Source of the DNA: Nocardioides sp.
Lineage (GTDB): Bacteria > Actinomycetota > Actinomycetes > Propionibacteriales > Nocardioidaceae
Direction of reading: 5' to 3'
Assembly: GCA_025965335.1 (NCBI GenBank)
Contig: JAOPXC010000043.1
Location: forward strand, 1-42,194
Length of the DNA: 42,194 bases
This document shows positions 1 through 6,846 of this stretch, in pieces. A program made the translations under genes and the position numbers. Position 1 is the stretch's first letter; each line of letters opens with the position of its first letter. A model generated the notes under the pieces. It did not search any database and was not told the DNA's origin. It saw nothing but the letters and a program-made list of their open reading frames with translations.

Positions 1-313
1 CGAACTCGCGGCCGTTGCTGGTGTCGGCCTGGCCGCGCTCGTCGGTGCCCTGGTAGGGGATCTCGGAGATCGCGAAGTCGGTGCTGTCCTGGGAGAAGTC
101 CTTGCGGCCCTTGGTCGAGCCGCCGCCCGTGTAGACGACCTTCATGCCGTTGGCGTCGACGTCGGCGATCCACTGCTCGACGATCAGCTGGGACCAGGTG
201 GAGCCGGTGCCCTCGATCTGGGCGTAGACCGTGGCGCTCGCCGTCCCGGGAAGGGCGGTGATGCAGGCCAGCGCGAGGGCGAAGGCGATGAGCGCGCGGA
301 CGGGGCGGTTCAC
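1..313 (-). CDS. pstS: PstS-like phosphate-binding protein (partial, C-terminus beyond left edge)
   Basis: Not in the ORF track because it runs off the window. Reading the minus strand from the GTG at 313 gives MNRPVRALIAFALALACITA..., a Sec signal peptide ending near ASA. The mature start follows, with the PBP signature IEGTGSTWSQLIVEQW and GGGSTKGRKDF. The G-[ST]-[GT] loops and the FAISEIPY segment are typical of phosphate ABC-transporter binding proteins. The GTG overlaps the pstA stop as GTGA, so translation is probably coupled. No lipobox cysteine is visible, unlike most Gram-positive PstS, so the protein may be secreted or anchored at the missing C-terminus. The gene follows pstC and pstA, whereas canonical operons have pstS first. 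A second, canonical pstS elsewhere is possible. The family is clear; the full length is unknown. Confidence 0.85.
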   Translation of the reverse strand, partial: MNRPVRALIAFALALACITALPGTASATVYAQIEGTGSTWSQLIVEQWIADVDANGMKVVYTGGGSTKGRKDFSQDSTDFAISEIPYQGTDERGQADTSNGREF

Positions 314-1578
314 GGGATCTCCTCGTTGAGGGCGGGTGGGTAGAGCTCGGCGAGGTCGTCGCGGGGGGCGACCGGGCCCATCTCGGTCAGCGGGTCGGCG
401 TTGACCACGTTGGTGCCGACGAGACCGGGGGCCTGGGTGAACCGGCGGCCCGACCGGGACCTCTTGGTGCGCTTGGGCCGCGCGAGAAGCCGCGCGGTGA
501 TGAAGAGGATGAGGACGATGGCCAGCAGCACCGTGGCGGCCGCGAACGCGCGGGTGATCGCCACCGGCTCGCCACTGCGCACCGTCGTGTAGATGTAGAG
601 CGGCAGCGAGTTCATGACGCCGTCGGTCGGGTTGGTGACGAGGAACGTCGCGGCGCCCGAGGTCAGCAGCACCGGGCTCGTCTCGCCGACGCCGCGCGCG
701 ACGCCGAGGATCACCGCGGTGGCCAGGCCCGGCCGGGCGGTCGGCAGCACGACGCGCCAGACCGTCCTCCAGCGACTGGAGCCGAGCGCCAGGCTCGCCT
801 CGCGCAGGCCGCCCGGGACGACGCGCAGCACCACGTCGGCCGCGCGGGCGATGATCGGCAGCATCATCACGGCGATGGCGAGCGAGGCAGCGAGGCCGGA
901 GCGCGGGTAGCCGAGCGCCACGATGAAGACCGTGTAGATGAAGAGACCGGCGACGATCGAGGGCAGCGCGGTCATCGCCTCGACCACCGTGCGCACGACG
1001 CGGGCGAACGCGCCGCCGACCTCGGTCATGAAGATCGCGGTCCCGATCCCGAGAGGCAGCGCGATCGCGACGCCGATGCCGATCTCGATGAGCGAGCCGA
1101 CGATCGCGTGCAGGATGCCGCCGTCGGTGAACGGGTCCTTGGGGCCGACCCCCGCCATGTCGTCGATGTAGAAGTTCAGGTGCGGCAGCGGGCGCCACCC
1201 GCGCATCACGACGAAGGCGAGGGCGCTGACCAGGACTCCGGCGACGAGCATCGCACCGACCGTCACGACCGCACCGGCGACCCGGTCGCGGACCTCGATC
1301 ATCCCTCCGGTCAGGAGACCGGTCACCGCCGTGACGGCCAGGCCGGCGGCGAACCACATGATCAGGAACCACGGGAGGCCGGGCAGCGGCAGCAACCGCT
1401 GGGTGAGCAGCCAGGCCAGGCCGAACGCGGAGGCCCACGTGCCGATCCGGACGAACTTCTCGTCGATGGTGGTCCGGCCCAGCGACTGGCGGGGTACGGC
1501 GGGCGCCGCGTCCTCGTCGTACGAGGGCATGAACGTCTGACCGGCGATGGAGCTGCCGGTCTCGATCGTGGAGGTCAT
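310..1578 (-). CDS. pstA: Phosphate ABC transporter permease PstA with N-terminal extension
   Basis: Inner-membrane permease of the high-affinity phosphate transporter, pairing with PstC. The track ORF begins at 1905, but that stretch lies inside pstC. The ATG at 1578 overlaps the pstC stop (TGATG) and gives 422 aa starting MTSTIETGSSIAG. The C-terminal ~270 residues are a classic BPD permease domain: IGVAIALPLGIGTAIFMTE, EAMTALPSIVAGLFIYT, and the ATPase-contacting EAA loop LREASLALGSSRWRTVWRVV. The N-terminal ~150 residues are an extension with roughly three more hydrophobic segments (near residues 45-60, 65-85 and 100-120), longer than the usual ~300-aa PstA. Its stop overlaps the start of the PstS-like gene. 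Family assignment is firm; the role of the extension is unknown. Confidence 0.93.
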   Translation of the reverse strand: MTSTIETGSSIAGQTFMPSYDEDAAPAVPRQSLGRTTIDEKFVRIGTWASAFGLAWLLTQRLLPLPGLPWFLIMWFAAGLAVTAVTGLLTGGMIEVRDRVAGAVVTVGAMLVAGVLVSALAFVVMRGWRPLPHLNFYIDDMAGVGPKDPFTDGGILHAIVGSLIEIGIGVAIALPLGIGTAIFMTEVGGAFARVVRTVVEAMTALPSIVAGLFIYTVFIVALGYPRSGLAASLAIAVMMLPIIARAADVVLRVVPGGLREASLALGSSRWRTVWRVVLPTARPGLATAVILGVARGVGETSPVLLTSGAATFLVTNPTDGVMNSLPLYIYTTVRSGEPVAITRAFAAATVLLAIVLILFITARLLARPKRTKRSRSGRRFTQAPGLVGTNVVNADPLTEMGPVAPRDDLAELYPPALNEEIP

Positions 1579-2588
1579 CAGGCGTCCGTCCCGGCGCCCG
1601 AGCGGCTTCGGTTGACGATGACTGCGGCGAGGGTGTTGACGAGCAGGGTCAGGAGGAACAGCACGAACCCGGCGGCGAGCAGGGCGGAGAGCTGGGTCTT
1701 GCTGGCGTCGCCGAACCGGCCGGCGATCAGCGAGCTGACGGTGTTGCCGCCGACCTCCAGGATGCGCGGCTTGATCTCGAACGACGGCGAGAGGATGAGC
1801 AGCACGGCGATGGTCTCGCCGAGCGCGCGGCCCAGTCCGAGCATGGCGCCACCGATGATGCCGCCGCGGCCGAAGGGCAGCACGACCGAGCGGACCATGC
1901 CCCACTTGGTGGCGCCGAGCGCGAGCGCCGCCTCCTTCTCACCTTCCGGCGTCTGGGAGAAGACCTGGCGCATCACGGCGCACGACATCGGGAGCACCAT
2001 CATCGCGACGGCGATGCCGGCACAGAACATGCTCGCGGCGTAGCGGGAGAGGTCCGGGACGGCGGCGTTCGGGTCGGCGCCCTTGACGTCGAAGATCGGG
2101 ATCCAGCCGAAGTACCGCTGCAGCCAGATTGCGAAGTACGCGGCGTGCGGCATGATCAGGAAGAAGCCCCACAGACCCCACACGATCGAAGGCACCGCGG
2201 CCATCAGGTCGACCAGGGAGACCAGGGTCGCCTTGATCTGCGCGGGCGCGTACTCGCTGATGTACAGCGCCGTCAACAGCGCCAGCGGAAAGGCGATCGT
2301 CATCGCGACCAGCGCGACCTCGATGGTGCCACTCAGGACGCCGGCGATGCCGAGGATGTCGGCGTCCGGCTGCCAGGAGACCTCGGTGAAGAAGCCGAGC
2401 CCGTAGTGCTTGAGGGTCGGGTAGCCCTGCCAGCCGAGGAACAAGCCAACGCCGCCGGTGATGACCAGTACCGTCGCCCCGACCGCGCGTGCCGAATATA
2501 CGAATACGGCATCGGCACCCGTCGCCTTGCGGGAGATCTTGCGGGGACGTACGTCGGTGGACGCGTCCGGCACAGGAAGGGTGGTCAC
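1578..2588 (-). CDS. pstC: Phosphate ABC transporter permease PstC
   Basis: First gene of the minus-strand phosphate-uptake operon; 336 aa from a GTG at 2588 (MTTLPVPDASTD...). It has about six membrane segments. The signatures are EVSWQPDADILGIAGVLSGT, DLMAAVPSIVWGLWGFFL and the EAA loop EKEAALALGATKWGMVRSVVLPFGRGGIIGG. These are diagnostic of PstC-type permeases, which form the membrane channel with PstA. The start codon has only a weak purine-rich upstream sequence (AGAGAG). The 276-nt upstream region contains PHO-box-like repeats, so phosphate-starvation control by PhoP is likely (inference from known actinobacterial operators). No pstB is visible; it may lie beyond the left edge after the PstS-like gene. 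Confidence 0.95.
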   Translation of the reverse strand: MTTLPVPDASTDVRPRKISRKATGADAVFVYSARAVGATVLVITGGVGLFLGWQGYPTLKHYGLGFFTEVSWQPDADILGIAGVLSGTIEVALVAMTIAFPLALLTALYISEYAPAQIKATLVSLVDLMAAVPSIVWGLWGFFLIMPHAAYFAIWLQRYFGWIPIFDVKGADPNAAVPDLSRYAASMFCAGIAVAMMVLPMSCAVMRQVFSQTPEGEKEAALALGATKWGMVRSVVLPFGRGGIIGGAMLGLGRALGETIAVLLILSPSFEIKPRILEVGGNTVSSLIAGRFGDASKTQLSALLAAGFVLFLLTLLVNTLAAVIVNRSRSGAGTDA

Positions 2589-2673
2589 TCGTTGGCTCTC
2601 TGGCGGGTCGCTCCGGGGAGCGGATGGGTGAAACGCCAGAAGTGTCAGGAGGCCACCGAAACGAAAGGTCCAA

Positions 2674-2785
2674 CCACGGTGAACGTGGTGCGAACAGCGG
2701 AGCCGCGTTTGCCCAACACGTCGACCCGGGTGGTGCCGGAGTAGTGCGAACGGGCAAGGTAGACCGCTCTGGAGGTAGCCCGAAC
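2674..2785 (-). promoter_or_regulatory. Candidate PHO-box array upstream of pstC
   Basis: On the minus strand two 11-nt units abut: GTTCGCACCAC (2695-2685) and GTTCACCGTGG (2684-2674). This matches the Streptomyces PHO-box layout of tandem 11-bp units built on GTTCACC. Two further single units, GTTCGCACTAC (2751-2741) and GTTCGGGCTAC (2785-2775), lie upstream at offsets of 34 and 56 nt, close to multiples of 11. The array sits 86-197 nt before the pstC start, where PhoP would be expected to act. The rest of 2589-2864 holds no gene that I can support. Confidence 0.6.
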
Positions 2786-2844
2786 GGGCCAGGGGTGGGC
2801 TTGAATCGCCTGTTTGCCCCCTGTTTACCTGCGAGATCGGTGCG

Positions 2845-2864
2845 CCGGGGTCAGGGATCCCCGG
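2845..2864 (-). terminator. Weak hairpin after the siderophore-interacting protein gene
   Basis: CCGGGG and CCCCGG arms (6 bp) flank an 8-nt loop directly after the stop codon at 2865. There is no T-run, which is common in actinobacteria, but the stem is short, so terminator function is uncertain. Confidence 0.35.
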
Positions 2865-3638
2865 TCAGCCTGCGGTCTCGGCGGCCGCGAGCTCGGACTT
2901 CCAGGCCCGGAATCCCTCCTCGGTGCGGCCGCGGCGCCAGTAGCCCGAGATCGAGACGTCCGCGCGGGGCAGGTTGCGCTCGCGGAGCAGGTACGGACGG
3001 ATGCCGTGCATGACCGCGCCCGCCTCGCCGTGCACGAACGCCTGCACCCGGCCCGCGCGCCACGGCAGGTCGCGGACGGCGGCCACCAGGGGCGCGTCCA
3101 GTCCGGCGGCGGCGTCACCGACGGAATGGGAGCTCGCGCCGCGGTGCAGCCAGGTGACCTCGACACCCGGGTGAACCGGGAGGTCGACCTGGTGGTCGGG
3201 CCCGCTGACCTCGACGAGGACGTACGCCGTGGCGCCGTCCGGGAGCGCCTCGATCGTGGCACCGATCGCCGGGATCGCCGACTCGTCGCCGGCGAGCAGG
3301 TGCCAGTCGGCCGCGGGGTCGGGGGCGTACGCGCCGCCCGGTCCCCGGACCGTGAGCGTGTCGCTCGGGCCGGCGGCGGCGGCCCACGGGCCGGCGACGC
3401 CCTCGTCTCCGTGGACGACGAAGTCGATCGCGAGCGTGCGGGCCTCGAGGTCGGGCTCGAGCGCGGTGTAGGTGCGCACGACCTCACCGCCGTGGGCGGG
3501 GATGGCCAGCTTCACGTAGCGGTCGGTGAACACGCTGTCGGCGAAGGCCGAGAGGTCGTCGGTGCGGAACCGGACCCGCACCAGGCTCGCGCTGCGACGC
3601 TCGGTGGCGATGACGACGAGGGCGGTGGCTCCGGGCAC
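2865..3638 (-). CDS. Siderophore-interacting protein (FAD-dependent ferric-siderophore reductase family)
   Basis: 257 aa from a GTG at 3638. It is a cytosolic flavoprotein of the ViuB/SIP family, which releases iron from imported ferric siderophores by reduction. The N-terminal FAD-binding barrel contains RYVKLAIP and the flavin motif VRTYTALEPD (near residues 60-70). A middle region has GPGGAYAP and WHLLAGDESAIPAI. The C-terminal NAD(P)H-binding-like part carries FVHGEAGAVMHGIR and ends with the family hallmark SGYWRRGRTEEGFRAWK. Length matches the family. It starts 19 nt after the stop of the orphan LuxR gene on the same strand, so the two may be co-transcribed. No siderophore synthesis or uptake genes are nearby, so its link to the surrounding locus is unclear. 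Confidence 0.93.
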   Translation of the reverse strand: MPGATALVVIATERRSASLVRVRFRTDDLSAFADSVFTDRYVKLAIPAHGGEVVRTYTALEPDLEARTLAIDFVVHGDEGVAGPWAAAAGPSDTLTVRGPGGAYAPDPAADWHLLAGDESAIPAIGATIEALPDGATAYVLVEVSGPDHQVDLPVHPGVEVTWLHRGASSHSVGDAAAGLDAPLVAAVRDLPWRAGRVQAFVHGEAGAVMHGIRPYLLRERNLPRADVSISGYWRRGRTEEGFRAWKSELAAAETAG

Positions 3639-3657
3639 ACCGGAACCCTACTGAGGC

Positions 3658-4392
3658 CTAACGTTCGTCGGACTCACTCGAGCCGTCGCTACGCAGCTCC
3701 TCGACGACGGCCACGGCCGCGAGCTGGGAAGCGACTGCCAGCTTGCGCAGCACGTTCTTCACCTGGCTCCGCACCGTCGCCTCGGAGACTCCGAGGCGTT
3801 CGGCGATGGTCCGCACGGTGATGCCTTCGTAGAGCATTGAGAGCACCACCTGCTCGCGCGGACTCAACGTGCCCAAGCGCACCCGCAACCGGTCCTGACC
3901 GACCTGCTCCGACCGCCACTCACTCACGAGCTCCGCTCGCTCGACCCCGCCGATGGGCGACTCACCCCGCGCGATCACCCGCAGTGACTCGACCAGCTCC
4001 GAGAGGGTGATCGTTGACGAGACGACCGCCCCCGCGCCCGCCTCGAGCATGGCGCCCCAGGTTGGGCCGCGGACACTCTCGGTCATCACCACCCACGGAA
4101 CGTCCCGGATGCTTCCGCGGATCCGGGCCTCGTCCAGCTGGGCGCGGTGCCCGAGATCGCAGATGAGCAGCAGGACAGCGGGACCCGACGACTCGCGGTC
4201 ATCGACGCGGGGGCGCGGCACGGGGCTCTCCGGCCACCACGGGACGATCGACACCCGCAGCCCTCGGCTGCGGAGTCCGGCGCCGATCGTCTCCGCGATC
4301 AGGCGCTGGTCCGACGACACCTCCACCCGCGCACCCTCGGACGACGCGGACCCGGCCGGGTCCGCGCCAAAGCGCTCTTCGGTCGGATCCAT
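3658..4392 (-). CDS. LuxR-type regulator with degenerate receiver domain
   Basis: 244 aa from the ATG at 4392. The C-terminus (about 174-235) is a GerE/LuxR helix-turn-helix: LSPREQVVLSMLYEG, then LGVSEATVRSQVKNVLRKL. The N-terminal part aligns with the receiver of the response regulator at 6135 (shared WGAMLEAGAGAV / WGECLRNGARKV). The phosphorylation chemistry appears lost: the phospho-acceptor position (D66 in the partner, LLDLDLG) is Ile in LLICDLG, one acid of the E-D pair is Ser (VSSDQ versus IIEDH), and the conserved Lys (VHVK) is Ser (VVSS). It is probably an atypical response regulator acting without phosphorylation, perhaps by binding a ligand or by pairing with its paralogue. It diverges from the histidine kinase gene, with a repeated 30-bp element 56-85 nt upstream of this start. 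Confidence 0.85.
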   Translation of the reverse strand: MDPTEERFGADPAGSASSEGARVEVSSDQRLIAETIGAGLRSRGLRVSIVPWWPESPVPRPRVDDRESSGPAVLLLICDLGHRAQLDEARIRGSIRDVPWVVMTESVRGPTWGAMLEAGAGAVVSSTITLSELVESLRVIARGESPIGGVERAELVSEWRSEQVGQDRLRVRLGTLSPREQVVLSMLYEGITVRTIAERLGVSEATVRSQVKNVLRKLAVASQLAAVAVVEELRSDGSSESDER

Positions 4393-4740
4393 CGACTCGA
4401 TCGTGGACCCGCGAGACCGTCCGGGGGAGGTCGCGCGGCGAGTTCACCCACTATTGGGGAGATTCGGGGGGCTTGGGACGACGAATTCCACGGTAAATTC
4501 ACAGAACTTCAACGAAACTCATTGCCAAGCCTCGTCGGCGTCCCTAATTTCTGGTATAGGCAACCAATTTTCATGAGACGTTCCCTCCGAACCGGATATT
4601 GCTGGTCCTGTGGGGTACGACACGGGAAGGCCGCAATCGAGCTGCGGCAGTTCTGTGCTGAGCAACGAGTACGGCGTCGGTCGACGATCGACGTATGCAA
4701 GCCGGGGGTGGGTGCATTGGGCACTGATGGAGAACCAGGC
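4393..4740. promoter_or_regulatory. Divergent promoter region with an AT-rich island
   Basis: 348 nt between the orphan LuxR gene and the histidine kinase. It contains the first copy of the 30-bp repeated element (4448-4477). A stretch at about 4480-4610 is conspicuously AT-rich for this genome (for example taatttctggtatagg and caaccaattttcatgag). That suits promoters or horizontally acquired or H-NS/Lsr2-type silenced DNA, but I cannot place -35/-10 boxes with confidence. The track ORF that begins at 4147 crosses this region but lacks coding character before 4741. Confidence 0.55.
4448..4477 (+). repeat. 30-bp repeated promoter element, copy 1
   Basis: Begins CCACTATTGGGGAGATTCG. It matches 36019-36048 at 26 of 30 positions (differences at positions 11, 20, 26 and 27). 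Both copies lie in divergent intergenic regions in the same orientation. With the base before it, the left part reads CCCA-CTAT-TGGG, a small inverted repeat. It is a likely regulator binding site. Confidence 0.7.
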
Positions 4741-6138
4741 GTGGTCTGGGACGGGCCTTGGACTCTCGGCGTGCTCGCAGCGGTCGCCCTGCCCGCATTC
4801 CTCGCACCGCTGCTCGCCCCGGAGGGGAACCCGGTGACCCAGGTCGCCGGGCTGGGTGCGGTCGTCGCGTACGTCGCCGTCCTGTTCGCCGACCTCCTCA
4901 TCTACCTCCACTGGCGGATGACCGGCGGGCCCGCCAGCTGGCTCGTCCTGGCCCTCACGGCGCTCTCCATCCAGGGCCTCGCGGTCGCAGTTCTCGTGGC
5001 CGTGGATCCACTCAGGTCCGAGGATCATTCGACACGGATCGTCTTCGTCCAGGGACTCGTCGCGGTCGGCCTCTTCACACTGGTGGCGATCGCGAAGCGG
5101 CGCAGGCTCCGGATGGACCCGATCGTCGCCGGCGGGATCCTGGGCTTGGCGGTCGTCGGGGTTCGCTACCTGCTGGTGAACCACACCGGGTCCATGCACA
5201 CGTCCCGGACGACGGTCCAGATCCTGAACGTCACCGTGCTGCTCCTCGACCTGGCGATCGCTGCCGCCGTACTCCGCCTGACAATCGCGCCGGCCTGGGT
5301 CCGGATGCGCGTGGCGTGCGCGATGGTGCTGCTGAGCATCGGTCACGCCGCCACGTATCCCACGCCCAGCGGCACGTTCCTGAGCATCGTGTCGGTGTCG
5401 ACGAACCTTCTCGGAGCGACAGTCCTGCTCGCGCTGTCCATCACTCTCGTGCGCCTCTCGTGGTTGGACAACCGGGCGGCGCTGGACCTGCTGGGCTACC
5501 GGCTCGAGCAGGTCGAGGCAGGCGCGCGCATCGAGCAGGCACGGCTCCACGAGATCCGGGCAACCGTCGCCGGCCTACGGAACGCCTCCCGCCTCATCCA
5601 CCAGAGGTCGGCGATCAACGGGGACCGCAGACGCCAGCTCGAAGACATGATGGAAGCGGAGATGGGGCGTCTCCAGCGGATCCTGAACGATGAGACGGCG
5701 GGCGCCCCCGAGCTCGTCGACCTCGACGAGACCATCCGCCCGATCGTCACCCGGCACCGGGCTCTGGGATACCCGATCCGCTGGGTTCCTAGCGGAGAGC
5801 AGGCCATGGCCCGGGCCGACGACGTCGCCGAGGTCGTCAGCGTCCTCCTCCAGAACGCCGTCCACCATGCACCCGGTGCCGGAGCATCGATCGTCACCCG
5901 CAGGGTCGAAGGAGGGGTCGAGGTCGCCATCTCCGACACCGGTCCCGGTGTCGAACGTGCCGTGCGCTCGAAGATCTTCGAGTGGGGCGAGCGCGGGCGC
6001 GCGTCCGGCGGCAGCGGGATCGGCCTCAACGTCGCCCGACAGCTCACCACCGATCTCGGCGGCTACCTCAAGCTGGTCGAATCATCAGCTCCCGGCGCGA
6101 CCTTCGTGCTGGGACTTCCCTCGGAGGATGTGTCATGA
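4741..6138 (+). CDS. Membrane sensor histidine kinase
   Basis: 465 aa. I start it at the GTG at 4741 because GGAG lies 8 nt upstream and the hydrophobic N-terminus begins at once (WDGPWTLGVLAAVALPAFLA). The longer track ORF would be antisense to the LuxR gene. About eight membrane helices fill residues 1-245, with no recognisable extracellular sensor. A short coiled coil then leads to the probable phospho-acceptor His270 in ARLHEIRATVAGL. The HATPase_c domain follows with N-box LLQNAVHHAPG (Asn372), G1 SDTGPGV and G2 GGSGIGLNVARQL. It ends in ATGA, overlapping the response-regulator start by 4 nt, so the pair is a cognate two-component system. It probably senses a membrane or envelope signal and controls the adjacent polysaccharide locus (inference from position). 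Confidence 0.9.
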   Translation: MVWDGPWTLGVLAAVALPAFLAPLLAPEGNPVTQVAGLGAVVAYVAVLFADLLIYLHWRMTGGPASWLVLALTALSIQGLAVAVLVAVDPLRSEDHSTRIVFVQGLVAVGLFTLVAIAKRRRLRMDPIVAGGILGLAVVGVRYLLVNHTGSMHTSRTTVQILNVTVLLLDLAIAAAVLRLTIAPAWVRMRVACAMVLLSIGHAATYPTPSGTFLSIVSVSTNLLGATVLLALSITLVRLSWLDNRAALDLLGYRLEQVEAGARIEQARLHEIRATVAGLRNASRLIHQRSAINGDRRRQLEDMMEAEMGRLQRILNDETAGAPELVDLDETIRPIVTRHRALGYPIRWVPSGEQAMARADDVAEVVSVLLQNAVHHAPGAGASIVTRRVEGGVEVAISDTGPGVERAVRSKIFEWGERGRASGGSGIGLNVARQLTTDLGGYLKLVESSAPGATFVLGLPSEDVS

Positions 6139-6833
6139 CCCAACAGATGGCCCGCAGCGCCGTGCGTGTAGCGATCATCGAAGACCACGCGCTCTTCGCC
6201 GAATCCTTGGAGCTCGCGCTCTCGCTGGAGGGGTACGACGTCCGCCGGACGCCCCACCAGGGCGCGGGCACCACCGTGAACGCGATGCTCGCCGCCGTCC
6301 TGCGGGCCCGGCCCCGGATCGTGCTGCTCGACCTCGATCTCGGGCCGTACGGTGACGGCGCCCGGCTCATCGCGCCGATGGCCGCGGCTGGCATCCAGGT
6401 CGTCGTGGTCACCGGTTCGCCGGACCGGCCGCGCTGGGGCGAGTGCCTGCGCAATGGCGCGCGCAAGGTGCACGTCAAGACCCAGCCCCTCAACGAGATA
6501 CTCGCAACGGTGCGGCGCATCAACCAGGGTTTCCCCGTCATCGACCGCTCCGAGCGAGACCAGCTCGTCCAGCTCTGGCGCGACCAGCGCCAGGAGCGCC
6601 ACCAGATGACTGAGCGCCTCCAGCTGCTCACACAGCGGGAGCAGCAGGTGCTCGGTCACCTGATGAGGGGCCGCACCGTCCGGGAGATCGCCGCCAACAG
6701 CGTCGTCTCCGAGGCAACGGTGCGCACCCAGGTGAAGTCGATCCTCGCCAAGTTGGAGGTCTCCTCGCAGCTGGCCGCGGTGGGCCTGGCGCACCACATA
6801 GGGTGGCGGCCCGTGACCGCCGTCTCCGCCTGA
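6135..6833 (+). CDS. NarL/LuxR-family response regulator
   Basis: 232 aa from the ATG at 6135, with GGAGG 7 nt upstream and a 4-nt overlap with the kinase gene. The receiver keeps its key residues: acidic pair E16/D17 in VAIIEDHALF, phospho-acceptor D66 in IVLLDLDLG, Thr in VVVVTGSPD and Lys in KVHVKTQ. A linker with DQRQERHQ leads to the LuxR helix-turn-helix at about 155-220: LLTQREQQVLGHL, then SVVSEATVRTQVKSILAKL. The HTH is close to that of the orphan regulator at 3658, so both may read similar DNA sites. The 3' end converges on the glycosylphosphotransferase gene with a 13-nt gap, and no terminator is visible between them. Confidence 0.93.
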   Translation: MTQQMARSAVRVAIIEDHALFAESLELALSLEGYDVRRTPHQGAGTTVNAMLAAVLRARPRIVLLDLDLGPYGDGARLIAPMAAAGIQVVVVTGSPDRPRWGECLRNGARKVHVKTQPLNEILATVRRINQGFPVIDRSERDQLVQLWRDQRQERHQMTERLQLLTQREQQVLGHLMRGRTVREIAANSVVSEATVRTQVKSILAKLEVSSQLAAVGLAHHIGWRPVTAVSA

Positions 6834-6846
6834 GCCGGGAAGCGTC

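Noticed and set aside
1579-1905. 531-aa version of PstA starting at 1905
   Set aside because: The extra residues are Arg-rich out-of-frame pstC sequence; the ATG at 1578 overlapping the pstC stop is far better.
4147-4740. N-terminal 198 codons of the 663-aa histidine-kinase ORF
   Set aside because: They are antisense to the LuxR gene and then cross an AT-rich intergenic stretch. A GTG with a good Shine-Dalgarno at 4741 starts the hydrophobic domain.
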